A DNA stretch of 59,336 bases from Streptomyces sp. SID12488 (GCF_010548275.1 NZ_JAAGLT010000044.1:1-59336), one strand, 5' to 3'. Positions 25,586-34,555 are shown, counted from the stretch's first letter. Program-made: numbers and translations. Notes: generated from the letters alone by a model not told the origin.

Positions 25586-28156
25586 TCACTGGGCGCGGAT
25601 GGCGTCGGCGGGCGGGGTACGCAGGGCCTGGCGGGTGGGGAGTTCGATGGTGAGGAACGCCGTGGCGGTGACCGTCAGGGCGAGCGCGGGCAGCAGCCAC
25701 ACCGGGCCCGCCGGCCAGGGGTGGCCGAGGAAGCCCTGGCCCAGGAGGGCGAGGGGTACGGCGGACAGCAGCAGGGACGCGGCGAGCGCGGTGGCGGCGG
25801 TCACCGCTGCCTCGCGCCGCATCATCGCGCGGATCTGGCGGGGCGTGGTGCCGATGAGCCGGAGTGCCGCCAGTTCCAGCCGACGCTGGGCGGTGGCGGC
25901 GACGAGCTTGTTGGCGATGCTGAGGAGGAGGTAGCCGAGCAGGACGACGATCGTCGCCAGGTTGATCCACACCTCCGGTGGTGCGTCCCGCAGGCCGTCG
26001 GTGGTCGTGGGGGCCGTGTCGGTGAGGGCCAGGCCCGGGTGGGTCGCGGCGAGTGTCGTCAGTGCCTGCCTGGCGGTCGCCGTGCCGTCCGTGCGGATCA
26101 GGATGCCCTGGTCGAGCCCCGTCGTGGTGTGTCCGGCCGCCAGGTCGTGGGACAGGACCACCGTGCCGAAGCCGAGACCACGGGCGTAGACGGCGACCAC
26201 TTCGGCGTCGACCTTCGCGCCGTCACCGAGGACGAGACCCACCCGCCGGCCCACCGACGCGGAGCGCGAGCGGGCGACATCGCTGCTGACGGCGATGGTG
26301 GCGCCGGTGAGGTGCTCCAGGCTGCCGTCCCGTACGTCGAGGTCGAGGACGTCCGACGCGTCCGGGGTGAGGATCATCGCGGAGGCGGACTCGGTCACCG
26401 TGTCGTCGAACATCTTGTACGGCCACACCACGGTGGTCGTGCTCACCGGCGCCGCCGCCCGTACGCCGGTCGTGCCCCGTACGTCGGCGAGCGTGTCGGC
26501 GGGCAGTCCGCCCAGGCCCGGCGCGTCGAGGCGCTGCTGGGCGAGGGTGCCGGTGCGGGTGTCGTCGGCGGTGGCGGCCAGCACGGTGGTCTGGGTGAGG
26601 GTGTACGTCAGGACGAACACGACCGCCATCGCCAGGGTGCTGACGATCCCCGCGTTGCGCAGGGCGTAGGCACGGACGTTGGCCATGGCCAGCCAGGTCG
26701 GCGCGGAGACGCCGGTGCGGGTGCGCCGGGCCGCCGCGTTCCCGATGCCCCGGACGAGGGCCGGACCGGCCAGGGCCAGCCCGATCGCCCCGAGGATGCC
26801 CGCGATGGACGTGGCCGCCGCGCCGAGAACCGTCGGGGAGAAGAGCGGTACGGCCGACATGGTGGACGCGCCGACGATGACGAGGAGGCCGACGCGCGTC
26901 CGGGTACGGGACGGATCGCGCGGCTCACTGCGTGATTCGGCGACCGCCTCGGTGGCCGGCATCCGCGAGGTGCGCCAAGCCGAGCTGCGGGCCGAGACCT
27001 GCACGGTCAGTGCCATGAGGACGATCGTCGCGAGGGCGGGCAACGGGCTGACGGTCAGGGGGAGTTCGGACGGCACAAGACCCTGGTCCGCCAGCATGCC
27101 GCGGAACTGCCCGGCCAGCAGGTAGCCGAGCGCCACACCGGGTACGAGTGCCACGGCGGCGACGACGGTCGACTGGGCGGCGGCAAGTCGCCTGATCTGC
27201 CGGGGAGTCGCGCCCACGGCCCGCATCAGCGCCAGGTCCCGGCGCTGCCCGGCGATCGACACGGCCAGCGCGCTCGCCGTCACGAACCCGGTGATCAGCA
27301 GGACGATCCCGGCGAGCGAACCGGCGAGGAGAACCAGGAGGAAGCGGGACGCGCCGGCTCCGGGCGACACCAGGTCCCCTCGGTCCGCGCCGGTGACCGT
27401 CTCAAGTCCCGTCACCTTCAGCTTCGTAAGCCTCGTACGGACTTCGGCGGCGACCTGTTCCTCGGCGCCGGGCGCGGTGCGCAGGCCGATCAGATCGACG
27501 GTTCCGGCGCGCGAGGCGCCGGCGCCCTTCTCCCTTCCCGACAGCCGTAGGGCCGTCGTGTCGGCGAAGAAGACACCGGCGCCCGGCGCGTCGACGACCG
27601 CCGAGACGCGGTATCCGGCGGCGGGCCGGGCGTTGGCGACGACCCGCACCCGGTCGCCCACCTCGACCCCCGCAGCGGCGGCGGTGGCGCTGTCCACGGC
27701 GATCTCTCCGGCACCGGCGGGCGCCCTGCCGTCGACCGGCGCACGTTCCAGCAGCTTCACGGAGGACCAGCCGTGCCCCGACGCCTGGGGATCGGCGGCG
27801 GCCGGTACGACCCGGCCGTGCGCGTCGATGAGCGCCGCGGGGAATCCGAGGTCGCCGACCGCCCCGGTGACACCGGGCAACTGGGCGAGTTCGGCGACCA
27901 GTCGGGCCGGGACCGTACGACGTTCCGGGAGGGCGATCGGCATGTCGCCGCTCGGGTGGAGTTCCTGGTCGGCCGCGACGACGACGTCCGCGCCGCCGAG
28001 ACGGCCGACGGGCAGGTGGGAGCGCAGGCCGGACTCGGCCAGGACACCGGTACCGGTGATCAGGGCCGCGCCACCGAGCACCGCGCACGCCACGGCGATC
28101 AGCGCGGTGATCCGGTGTCCGACCATCTGGAGAGCGAGACGGAACATGTCGAACAT
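25586..28156 (-). CDS. ABC transporter permease, FtsX/MacB type
   Basis: An 856-residue membrane protein with an N-terminal helix (ITALIAVACAVLGGAALI), a periplasm-side domain, three helices (about 265-390), a central pair, a second outer domain and three C-terminal helices. The two FtsX cores have signature stretches (RAVGATPRQIRRLAAAQ and RLIGTTPRQIRAMMRRE), so it is the fused two-core form common in Streptomyces. It likely exports or extracts a peptide, lipid or antibiotic rather than importing. It begins 3 bases after the stop of the ATPase gene. Confidence 0.9.
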   Translation of the reverse strand: MFDMFRLALQMVGHRITALIAVACAVLGGAALITGTGVLAESGLRSHLPVGRLGGADVVVAADQELHPSGDMPIALPERRTVPARLVAELAQLPGVTGAVGDLGFPAALIDAHGRVVPAAADPQASGHGWSSVKLLERAPVDGRAPAGAGEIAVDSATAAAAGVEVGDRVRVVANARPAAGYRVSAVVDAPGAGVFFADTTALRLSGREKGAGASRAGTVDLIGLRTAPGAEEQVAAEVRTRLTKLKVTGLETVTGADRGDLVSPGAGASRFLLVLLAGSLAGIVLLITGFVTASALAVSIAGQRRDLALMRAVGATPRQIRRLAAAQSTVVAAVALVPGVALGYLLAGQFRGMLADQGLVPSELPLTVSPLPALATIVLMALTVQVSARSSAWRTSRMPATEAVAESRSEPRDPSRTRTRVGLLVIVGASTMSAVPLFSPTVLGAAATSIAGILGAIGLALAGPALVRGIGNAAARRTRTGVSAPTWLAMANVRAYALRNAGIVSTLAMAVVFVLTYTLTQTTVLAATADDTRTGTLAQQRLDAPGLGGLPADTLADVRGTTGVRAAAPVSTTTVVWPYKMFDDTVTESASAMILTPDASDVLDLDVRDGSLEHLTGATIAVSSDVARSRSASVGRRVGLVLGDGAKVDAEVVAVYARGLGFGTVVLSHDLAAGHTTTGLDQGILIRTDGTATARQALTTLAATHPGLALTDTAPTTTDGLRDAPPEVWINLATIVVLLGYLLLSIANKLVAATAQRRLELAALRLIGTTPRQIRAMMRREAAVTAATALAASLLLSAVPLALLGQGFLGHPWPAGPVWLLPALALTVTATAFLTIELPTRQALRTPPADAIRAQ

Positions 28157-28159
28157 GGC

Positions 28160-28933
28160 TCAGACCCCCGCCAACGCGACGAGCCGGGCGGCCAGTTCGG
28201 GTGCGGTCGGTGCTTCGAGGGCCTCGACCACCCGGCCGTCGGCCATCACCGCCACGTGGTGTGCCCGGGCGGCGGCGGCCGGGTCGTGGGTGACCATCAC
28301 CACCGTCTGGCGCAGGTCGTCGACGAGGTCGCGCAGCAGGTCCAGGACCTCGTGGGCGCTGCGCAGGTCCAGCGCGCCGGTCGGCTCGTCGGCGAACACG
28401 ACAGCCGGCTTGGCCGCCAACGCCCTTACGACGGCGGCCCGTTGCTGCTGACCGCCGGAGAGTTCGGCCGGGCGGTGGCTGAGCCAGTCGGCGAGACCGA
28501 CCCGTGCCGTCAGCGTCCGCAGCCAGTCGTGGTCCGGGGTGCGTCCCGCCAGCCGCAGCGGCAGCGTGATGTTGTCCTCGATGCTGAGCGAGGGGATCAG
28601 GTTGTACGCCTGGAACACGAACCCGACGCGCTCCCGGCGCAGTTCGGTACGGCGGGTCTCGTTCAGGCCCGCGATCTCGTGACCGTCGATGCGGACACTG
28701 CCCGAGGTCGGGGAGTCCAGCCCGGCGGCGCAGTGCATCAGCGTGCTCTTGCCGGAGCCCGAGGGGCCCATCACCGCGAGGAACGTGCCGCGTTCGACGG
28801 TCAGCGACACCTCGTCGAGGGCGCGGATGCCTCCCGCGTACTCCTTGACGACCCGGTCCAGGACGATGGCGGGCGTCGACGCGTCGGGCGCGGTTGCCGC
28901 GGAGTCGCGGGTCCGGGCCAGGGCGGCGTTCAT
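28160..28933 (-). CDS. ABC transporter ATP-binding protein (MacB/LolD type)
   Basis: A 257-residue ATPase with Walker A GPSGSGKST, Q-loop FVFQAYNLIPSLS, signature LSGGQQQR, Walker B VVFADEPTGALD and H-loop VTHD. This is the LolD/MacB subclass that pairs with FtsX permeases, and its permease follows directly. The start overlaps the stop of the small membrane protein gene by ATGA. Confidence 0.95.
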   Translation of the reverse strand: MNAALARTRDSAATAPDASTPAIVLDRVVKEYAGGIRALDEVSLTVERGTFLAVMGPSGSGKSTLMHCAAGLDSPTSGSVRIDGHEIAGLNETRRTELRRERVGFVFQAYNLIPSLSIEDNITLPLRLAGRTPDHDWLRTLTARVGLADWLSHRPAELSGGQQQRAAVVRALAAKPAVVFADEPTGALDLRSAHEVLDLLRDLVDDLRQTVVMVTHDPAAAARAHHVAVMADGRVVEALEAPTAPELAARLVALAGV

Positions 28934-29184
28934 CGACGGCCCCGCAGGTGGCGCACGACGAGGGCGACCACGCCGAGGAGGGTGACCACACCGCAGGCCA
29001 GGTGCACCCCGGTGCCCGCGTCGGCGTAGGTGGCCGCCGAGTTGGCGACCGCGCTGACCACGACCACGATCCAGAGCAGCGTACGGACGACCTCCCCGCC
29101 GGTGACCGCCGGCGACGACCCTTCGTGCGTGCCGTCGGCCGGGGTGTCGGGGGTGGTGAGGCGGTAGGGGTCGGCGGTCGCCAT
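28930..29184 (-). CDS. Small membrane protein heading the ABC operon
   Basis: An 84-residue protein with two hydrophobic segments (VVRTLLWIVVVVSAVANSA and HLACGVVTLLGVVALVV). First gene of the operon, overlapping the ATPase start by four bases. No family recognised. It may be a small accessory subunit of the exporter; similar short proteins sit in front of such ABC genes in Streptomyces. Confidence 0.7.
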   Translation of the reverse strand: MATADPYRLTTPDTPADGTHEGSSPAVTGGEVVRTLLWIVVVVSAVANSAATYADAGTGVHLACGVVTLLGVVALVVRHLRGRR

Positions 29185-29291
29185 GAGGCATCTCCTGGGG
29201 TGCTGAGCGGTCGGTCCGGGGGGTCCGGCCGACGTCGTCGACGCTACGGATCGGCACCCCTCCCGGCCGATCCCGCAGACCACCCTCTCCG

Positions 29292-29311
29292 GGGTACAGC
29301 AGGCTGTACCC
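29292..29311. promoter_or_regulatory. Palindrome between ABC operon and histidine kinase
   Basis: GGGTACAG-CAGG-CTGTACCC, a perfect 8-bp inverted repeat spaced by 4, located in the divergent promoter region. A candidate dimer binding site, for example for the response regulator at 32208. Confidence 0.5.
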
Positions 29312-29348
29312 GGCCCTCGACCAGCGGTGAACTGATGCGCGTCATAAG

Positions 29349-29388
29349 GTCGTTCGCAACCAGTCGTTCCCAAGTCGTTCGCAACCAG
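29349..29388 (+). promoter_or_regulatory. Direct repeat before the histidine kinase
   Basis: GTCGTTCGCAACCAG occurs twice (29349-29363, 29374-29388), 25 bases apart, ending just before the AGGAGGGGAG ribosome site. It could be an operator or a small duplication. Confidence 0.5.
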
Positions 29389-29403
29389 AGGAGGGGAGAG
29401 CGG

Positions 29404-30690
29404 ATGGCGGTCCAGCAGGACGCGACGACAGCCGGTGAGCGGCGGGTGAGCCTCAGGGACACCGTCGTACGGACCACGAGTGCGGCCGGCGCCTCGATCG
29501 CCCAACTCGCCTCCGGGCTCGGTACGGCCTTCCGGGCGCTGCTCCTGCTGCTCTGGCTGGCCGTCACCGCCGTGACGAGCCTGGTCGGCGTCGGACTGCT
29601 CATGGCGCCCCTGGTCCTCGGCGCGCTGCACGCCCTGGCCGGCCGGGAGCGCGACCGGCTCGGCCGCCGGGGTCCCGAGGTCATCGCCCCGGAACCTCCG
29701 CCGACGCGGCTACGGCTCGCCCTCGTCGACCCCACCACCCGACGCGAACTGCGCTGGCTGGCCCGGCACGCCACCCTGGGCTGCCTGCTGGGGCTGCTCG
29801 GCGTCCTCCTGCCGCTCGTCGCCGTGCGCGACAGCCTCTTTCCGCTGTACTGGAAGCTCCTGCCCGCGGACACGACCGCCACGTCCATGGGGGTCGGCAA
29901 CGCGCACTCCTGGCCGGACTCGCTCGCCGTGGCCATGCTGGGCGTGGGCTGGATCGCCATCCTCCTGGGGCTCGGCCCCGGCATGGCCCGTGCCCAGGCC
30001 CGCCCCGGACGCCTGCTCCTCGCGGCCGGGCCGGAGACGGATCTGTCGCTGCGCGTCGCCGAACTCACCGCCACCCGCGCCGCCGCCCTGGACGCCCACG
30101 CCACCGAGCTGCGCCGCATCGAGCGCGCCCTGCACGACGGCACGCAGAACCGGATCGTCTCCGTCACCGTCCTGGTCGGCGCCGCCCGCCGCATGGTGGC
30201 CCGCGACCCGGCGGGCGCCGACGACCTGCTCGAACGCGCCCAGTCCGCCGCCGAGCAGGCCCTCGCGGAACTGCGCACGGTCTCCCGGAGCATCCTGCCC
30301 CCGGTGCTGGACGACCGCGGGCTGGCCGGCGCGCTCTCGGGGCTGGCGGCGGAGTGCGCGGTGCCGTGCCGGATCGACGTCGACGTACCCGAACGCTGTG
30401 CCGCCTCCGTCGAGGCCACCGCCTACTTCGTCATCGCCGAGGCCCTGACCAACATCGCCAAACACAGCGGCGCCACGTCCGCCAGCGTCACCGCGCGCAG
30501 CCGCGGCGGCCGTCTCCTGCTCCACGTCGAGGACGACGGCCGGGGCGGGGCGGACCAGGACGGCGGCTCCGGCCTCACCGGCATCCGCCGCCGGATCGCC
30601 GCGCACGACGGCACCCTCTCCCTGGCCAGCCCACCCGGCGGCCCGACAACCCTGAAGGTGGAACTCCCCTTTGAATCCTCCCCTTCCTGA
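29404..30690 (+). CDS. Histidine kinase (NarL-partner type), C-terminus altered by the TnpB element
   Basis: A 428-residue membrane sensor. Two N-terminal hydrophobic segments (about 48-75) and two more (about 120-140, 175-195) are followed by a HisKA_3 dimerisation domain with phospho-acceptor in IERALHDGTQNR (about residue 244). The ATPase domain has EALTNIAKHS, VEDDGRGG and GSGLTGIRRR. It is divergent from the ABC operon and its partner response regulator lies at 32208. The last residues (ESSPS and stop) are encoded by the right end of a TnpB element, so the native C-terminus has been replaced. The catalytic core is intact, so activity may persist. Confidence 0.92.
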   Translation: MAVQQDATTAGERRVSLRDTVVRTTSAAGASIAQLASGLGTAFRALLLLLWLAVTAVTSLVGVGLLMAPLVLGALHALAGRERDRLGRRGPEVIAPEPPPTRLRLALVDPTTRRELRWLARHATLGCLLGLLGVLLPLVAVRDSLFPLYWKLLPADTTATSMGVGNAHSWPDSLAVAMLGVGWIAILLGLGPGMARAQARPGRLLLAAGPETDLSLRVAELTATRAAALDAHATELRRIERALHDGTQNRIVSVTVLVGAARRMVARDPAGADDLLERAQSAAEQALAELRTVSRSILPPVLDDRGLAGALSGLAAECAVPCRIDVDVPERCAASVEATAYFVIAEALTNIAKHSGATSASVTARSRGGRLLLHVEDDGRGGADQDGGSGLTGIRRRIAAHDGTLSLASPPGGPTTLKVELPFESSPS

Positions 30691-30800
30691 AGGGAAGGGG
30701 ATTCCTGGCTCAGGCTGCCGTCCGGGGCAGCGCCCCGGACGGTCTTATGCCCTCGACACCAGCCGGGTTGAGACCAGCCCGGATGAGCATCACGTGTGCG
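30672..30800 (-). ncRNA. Predicted omega/re-RNA from the tnpB 3' end
   Basis: In IS605-type elements a guide RNA is made from the 3' part of tnpB and the right end, with the guide taken from flanking DNA. Here the right-end hairpin is at 30673-30704 and the guide would start at about 30671, reading into the kinase gene on the minus strand. The extent is inferred only. Confidence 0.35.
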
Positions 30801-31990
30801 GAGTTCTTGTCCCGGGGGGATGCGGTTCCGCAGGTGGTGCAGGTATAGGTGCGCATCCCCAGCGGCAGTGCGTGCTTGGCTCTCGCTCCGCAGTGCGCGC
30901 AGTCCATCGTGGTGTGCGCGGGGTGGACCAGGTGCACGCGGCGTGCGTGCTTGCGGCCCATCTCGATCAGGGCCTGTTTGGTGGCGCCGATGGCGGCGTC
31001 GGCGGCCTTCTTGGCCATGGTGGTCCTGGCGAGGAACTTCGGCCTGAAGTCCTCGACAGCGATCGCGTCATGATCGGTCACGACCTTCTTCGCCCACTTG
31101 CGGCCGGTGTCCTGCCGCTGGCGGGCGATCTTCTGGTACGTCTTCGCCCGCCACTTTTTGGCCTCGCGATACCCGTTGGAGGCCGTTTGCCCCTTGGCGG
31201 GCTTGCGGCGGGCCATCATCCGGTCGTACCGGGACAGCTTCTCCCTGGCCTTGCGCCCGTGCTGGGCGTGGGGGAGGTCATGGGCGTCGCTGGTAGTGGT
31301 CGCGGTCTCCTTGACACCCCAGTCGATACCGATCACACGGCCGGTTCCGGGGAGCGGCCGAACCTCGGCGAGGACGACGAAGCTGGCGTACCAGTGCCCG
31401 AGGCAGTCCTGATATACGCGCACCGATGACGGGTCCGCAGGCATGTCTCGTGACCACACCACCGTCAACGCGATGCCGCCCGCCAGATGCAGCCTGCCGT
31501 CCTTGAGACGGAAGCTCCGCCGGGTGTAGTTCAGCGTCGGCAGGCTCTCGTGCTTCTTCTTCCACTTCGGCATCCCCGCCCGGCGCTGCTGCGGAACGCG
31601 TTCACGAACGTCCTTCTGCGCCTTGGCCTTGGACCTGCCGAAATCCCGGATGAGCTGCTGCTGCGGAACACTGGAGCCCTCACGCAGCCATGGCGTGCCC
31701 GCACGGGCACCGGTCAGCATCCTGTCCAGGTGCGCCGGGCCGCAGGAGCGCTTGTCCGTGCCCTCGGGACGGTTCTTGTTCCAGGCGTGGACCTGCTTCG
31801 ACTTGGCCACACACTCGTTCCACACCCACCGGCACCGGTCCCACTCCGACATCAGCAACGTGTGAGCGCTGGACGACACACGAAGCCGGAACGTGTACCG
31901 GGCATGCCCCGCCCCGTCGGCCCCCGCCGCTTCCACCACGCCCTCACCCCCACCCAAGTCCCGGCCACCCGCCCCCTGCCGCACGGCCAT
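30710..31990 (-). CDS. tnpB: TnpB, RNA-guided nuclease of an IS605-type element
   Basis: About 426 residues from the chosen ATG; a GTG nearer to RYTFRLRVS is possible. All three RuvC residues are visible: Asp in VIGIDWGVKETAT, Glu in IAVEDFRPKFL, and Asp in SPRDKNSAHV. The zinc ribbon CAHCGARAKHA...YTCTTCG is intact, as is the N-terminal RCRWVWNECVA motif. Thus it is probably an active nuclease. TnpB with its right-end RNA cuts DNA next to a short motif and helps the element to stay at its site. It is opposite in direction to the flanking two-component genes. Confidence 0.92.
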   Translation of the reverse strand: MAVRQGAGGRDLGGGEGVVEAAGADGAGHARYTFRLRVSSSAHTLLMSEWDRCRWVWNECVAKSKQVHAWNKNRPEGTDKRSCGPAHLDRMLTGARAGTPWLREGSSVPQQQLIRDFGRSKAKAQKDVRERVPQQRRAGMPKWKKKHESLPTLNYTRRSFRLKDGRLHLAGGIALTVVWSRDMPADPSSVRVYQDCLGHWYASFVVLAEVRPLPGTGRVIGIDWGVKETATTTSDAHDLPHAQHGRKAREKLSRYDRMMARRKPAKGQTASNGYREAKKWRAKTYQKIARQRQDTGRKWAKKVVTDHDAIAVEDFRPKFLARTTMAKKAADAAIGATKQALIEMGRKHARRVHLVHPAHTTMDCAHCGARAKHALPLGMRTYTCTTCGTASPRDKNSAHVMLIRAGLNPAGVEGIRPSGALPRTAA

Positions 31991-32207
31991 ACGTACGAGC
32001 GCCACACACCCGCACCCCTCTCCCGTCGCGATCACCCCCATCAGTGAACATGGGCACATGCGTTCGCCACACTCGTTCCGCCGAGCAAGCAAACAGCGGT
32101 GCTCCGCGCCCGGGAAACAGGATGCGGCGACGCTCCGCGTCGCTGTCACGGGATACGATTCCGCCCCGGCGTAAACGCCGGAGCCTCCTCGCAAGAGACC
32201 AGGTGAC

Positions 32208-32867
32208 ATGCGGATAGTGATCGCCGAGGACGACCTCCTGCTGCGCGAGGGCCTCGCCCTGCTGCTGCGCGCCGAGGGCCTCGACGTGGTGGCCACCGCG
32301 GGCACTCCCGGCGAGGCGCTGGCCGCCATCGACGAACACAAGCCGGACGTCGCCATCCTCGACGTACGGATGCCGCCGACCCACACCGACGAGGGCATCG
32401 TCGCGGCGGTCGAGGCCCGGCGTCGGCGTCCCGACCTGGCCGTCCTCGTGCTGTCCGCGTACGTCGAGCAGTCCTTCGCCACCGACCTGCTCACCGGCGG
32501 TGTGAACGGCCTCGGCTATCTGCTCAAGGAACGCGTGGGCAGGGTGGAGGAGTTCCTCGACGCCCTGCACCGGGTGGCGGCCGGCGGCACCGCCATCGAC
32601 CCCGAGGTCGTCGCCCAGCTCTTCACCCGTTCCCACCAGGACACCCGCCTCGACCGGCTCAGCCCCCGCGAACGGGACGTACTCGCCCTGATGGCCGAGG
32701 GACTCGGCAACACCGCCGTCGCCGAACGGCTCGTCGTCACCGAGGGCGCCGTCCACAAGCACATCCGCAGCATCTTCGCCAAGCTCGACCTGTCACCGAC
32801 GGACCGGGTGGACCGACGGGTCGCGGCGGTCCTGCGGTATCTGGAGGACCTGCGGCGACCGGGCTGA
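32208..32867 (+). CDS. NarL-family response regulator
   Basis: A 219-residue regulator. The receiver domain (MRIVIAEDDLLLREGLALLL) has the acidic pair EDD and the phospho-Asp in VAILDVRMPP (about residue 53) with Lys near 108 (YLLKERV). The C-terminus is a LuxR helix-turn-helix (LSPRERDVLALMAEGLGN...TEGAVHKHIRSIF). It is the natural partner of the kinase at 29404: removing the TnpB element would bring a TGA (32204) in a plausible kinase-tail frame (ASSQETR) one base before this ATG. It likely controls the divergent ABC operon. Confidence 0.93.
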   Translation: MRIVIAEDDLLLREGLALLLRAEGLDVVATAGTPGEALAAIDEHKPDVAILDVRMPPTHTDEGIVAAVEARRRRPDLAVLVLSAYVEQSFATDLLTGGVNGLGYLLKERVGRVEEFLDALHRVAAGGTAIDPEVVAQLFTRSHQDTRLDRLSPRERDVLALMAEGLGNTAVAERLVVTEGAVHKHIRSIFAKLDLSPTDRVDRRVAAVLRYLEDLRRPG

Positions 32868-33070
32868 GCACAGCGACACTGCGGCGGCGCAGCGGCCAAC
32901 TGCCTTGCAGGGCCCCGCAAATCGGTCTTGTTCCGCCCGCCGCCCGGCCGGTTGTCCGGGAACCACACCGGGATTGTCCTTGATCGGTAACGGACGCATC
33001 CTGTGGCCGCTTTTTCTCGTCATGCAGGTTGGTCGCGAGGTGACCACGGATCGGCGAGGAACTGCGGGAA

Positions 33071-33856
33071 ATGGGTGGGGACATGGCGCGGCACAGTGGC
33101 GGGCGGGGCTGGTACGTCAAGGTGCTCGGTGCGGCTCTCGGGGTGACGTTGCTCGCCACCGGTGCCTCGATGTGGACCGCGCAGGCGGGTGTCGTGGACG
33201 GCCAGTCGCCGAAGACGACCGCGTCGGCCAAACCGGGCGGTGCCGTCAAGCCGGTCGCGGTGACCATCGTGCACGCCTCGGACAAGGGAGCGCGCGGCGT
33301 CAACATCACCATCGACGACGGCCCCGACCCCGAGTGGACCCCCCAAATGCTCGACGTGCTGCGGGAGTACGGGGTGAAGGCCACGTTCTGCATGGTGGGG
33401 ACGCAGGCGCAGGCCCATCCCGGCCTCGTGAAGCAGGTGGTCGCGGCCGGGCACCGGCTGTGCGACCACTCGGTGTCGCACGACACCACCATGGACAAGC
33501 AGTCCCAGGCCTACCAGTCGCAGCAGATCCTCGACGCCGAACGCATGATCACCGAGGCGTCCGGGGGCGTACGCCCGATGTACTACCGGGCGCCGGGCGG
33601 GGCCTTCACCCCGTACAGCCGCAAGCTCGCCGCCTCCCGGGGCATGCGCCCGCTGGGCTGGAACGTGGACACCAAGGACTTCGAGCGGCCGGGCGCGGAC
33701 GCCATCGTCGCCACCGTCCAGCAGGAACTGCACAACGGCCCGACGCTCCTCTTCCACGACGCGGGCGGCGACCGCTCCCAGACGGTCGAGGCCCTGCGCC
33801 GGATCCTCCCCGAACTCAAACAGCAGGGCTACTCGTTCGGGTTCCCGGTGCGGTGA
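33071..33856 (+). CDS. Secreted/membrane polysaccharide deacetylase (NodB domain)
   Basis: A 261-residue protein. A hydrophobic N-terminal helix (VLGAALGVTLLATGASMW) serves as signal or anchor. The NodB domain follows with NITIDDGPD (metal Asp), DHSVSHD (metal His pair) and YYRAPGGAF, then GWNVDTKDF and LLFHDAGG. It is expected to remove acetyl groups from a cell-wall or other polysaccharide outside the membrane. ATG at 33071 chosen (GAGGA 10 bases upstream); ATG at 33083 is the alternative. It stands alone. Confidence 0.9.
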   Translation: MGGDMARHSGGRGWYVKVLGAALGVTLLATGASMWTAQAGVVDGQSPKTTASAKPGGAVKPVAVTIVHASDKGARGVNITIDDGPDPEWTPQMLDVLREYGVKATFCMVGTQAQAHPGLVKQVVAAGHRLCDHSVSHDTTMDKQSQAYQSQQILDAERMITEASGGVRPMYYRAPGGAFTPYSRKLAASRGMRPLGWNVDTKDFERPGADAIVATVQQELHNGPTLLFHDAGGDRSQTVEALRRILPELKQQGYSFGFPVR

Positions 33857-33908
33857 GGCCCGGCCCTGATCGCCTGGCATCGGACGATCCGAGGGGCTCG
33901 GGATGCTG

Positions 33909-34319
33909 TCAGGCGACGTCGTGGACGTTGTGCTCGATCAGATCGGATGCGTGCCGGGCGACAGCGCGGTAGTCGGCATCGTCGTGGAGGACGGCCAAGC
34001 CGTGGTGGGCCGCGGTGGCGGCGATGACGAGGTCCACCGCCGAGGCACTGCGATGCTCCCCGGCCTGAGCCATACGGTGTTGCACCGCGCTGATCCAGCG
34101 CCCCGCGTTCTTCGGCACCGAGGCATCGGGGTAGAGGTCGGTGAACATTTCCGCGATCTCGTCGTACTCACGACGGTCCCGGGCGCTGTACAGGAACTCG
34201 GCGCGCTGCACGTAGCAGGATGCGACGGCACCGGCATCGATCGCGTCGTACCAGGCCGATCGCAGTTTGGGATCGCGGAGCAGCCGGACCAGGCCGGACG
34301 TGTCGAGCAGGTAGATCAC
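33909..34319 (-). CDS. vapC: VapC-type PIN-domain toxin
   Basis: A 136-residue PIN-domain ribonuclease. Acidic residues at the usual positions: Asp in IYLLDTSGLV, Glu in QRAEFLYS, Asp in AVDLVIAAT and Asp in AVLHDDADY. GTG start overlaps the antitoxin stop by GTGA. Expected to cut RNA (often tRNA) when released from VapB. Confidence 0.92.
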   Translation of the reverse strand: MIYLLDTSGLVRLLRDPKLRSAWYDAIDAGAVASCYVQRAEFLYSARDRREYDEIAEMFTDLYPDASVPKNAGRWISAVQHRMAQAGEHRSASAVDLVIAATAAHHGLAVLHDDADYRAVARHASDLIEHNVHDVA

Positions 34320-34537
34320 CGGGTGTCCTTCTCCGCCCGGTGCAGGCGTTCGGCGTCCTCGACAGCGCCCCACTCACGCGCACGCTCGAAGTGACGGCTT
34401 ATGCGCGCCGCACGCTCCTGCTGCTCGGCGTAGAAGTTCAGAGCGAGATTGACCGCCTCCTTCTTCGTCCGGACGTGAGCCAGAGCCATGGCCCGTTCCA
34501 GGGCGTCGTCGTCGATGTCGATCTGGGTCACTGACAT
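34316..34537 (-). CDS. vapB: VapB-type antitoxin
   Basis: A 73-residue protein (MSVTQIDIDDDALERAMALA...TKKEAVNLALNFYAEQQ). The start is a DNA-binding ribbon/helix fold as in VapB, and the charged C-terminus would wrap around the toxin. A strong GGAGG precedes the ATG. It probably represses its own promoter through the palindrome just upstream. Confidence 0.9.
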   Translation of the reverse strand: MSVTQIDIDDDALERAMALAHVRTKKEAVNLALNFYAEQQERAARISRHFERAREWGAVEDAERLHRAEKDTR

Positions 34538-34555
34538 GCCACACCTCCTACATAT

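Larger units (their letters stand above)
30671..32182 (-). mobile_element. IS605/IS1341-type element carrying only tnpB
   Basis: The right end, about 30671-30705, has a terminal hairpin (GAATCCTCCCCTTCC / GGGAAGGGGATTC), and the minus strand ends ...GGATTCAA. The left end, near 32167-32182, has the hairpin CCGGCG-TTTA-CGCCGG (minus strand). No tnpA transposase is present, so it needs one in trans. The exact left boundary is uncertain by about 10 bases. It lies between a histidine kinase and its response regulator. Confidence 0.8.

Noticed and set aside
30671..32182. A complete IS605 element with TnpA
   Set aside because: No Y1 transposase frame lies on either side of tnpB within the ends; only tnpB is present.
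32868..33070. A small gene between the response regulator and the polysaccharide deacetylase
   Set aside because: The 200 bases have open frames but no ribosome site or codon pattern that supports one.
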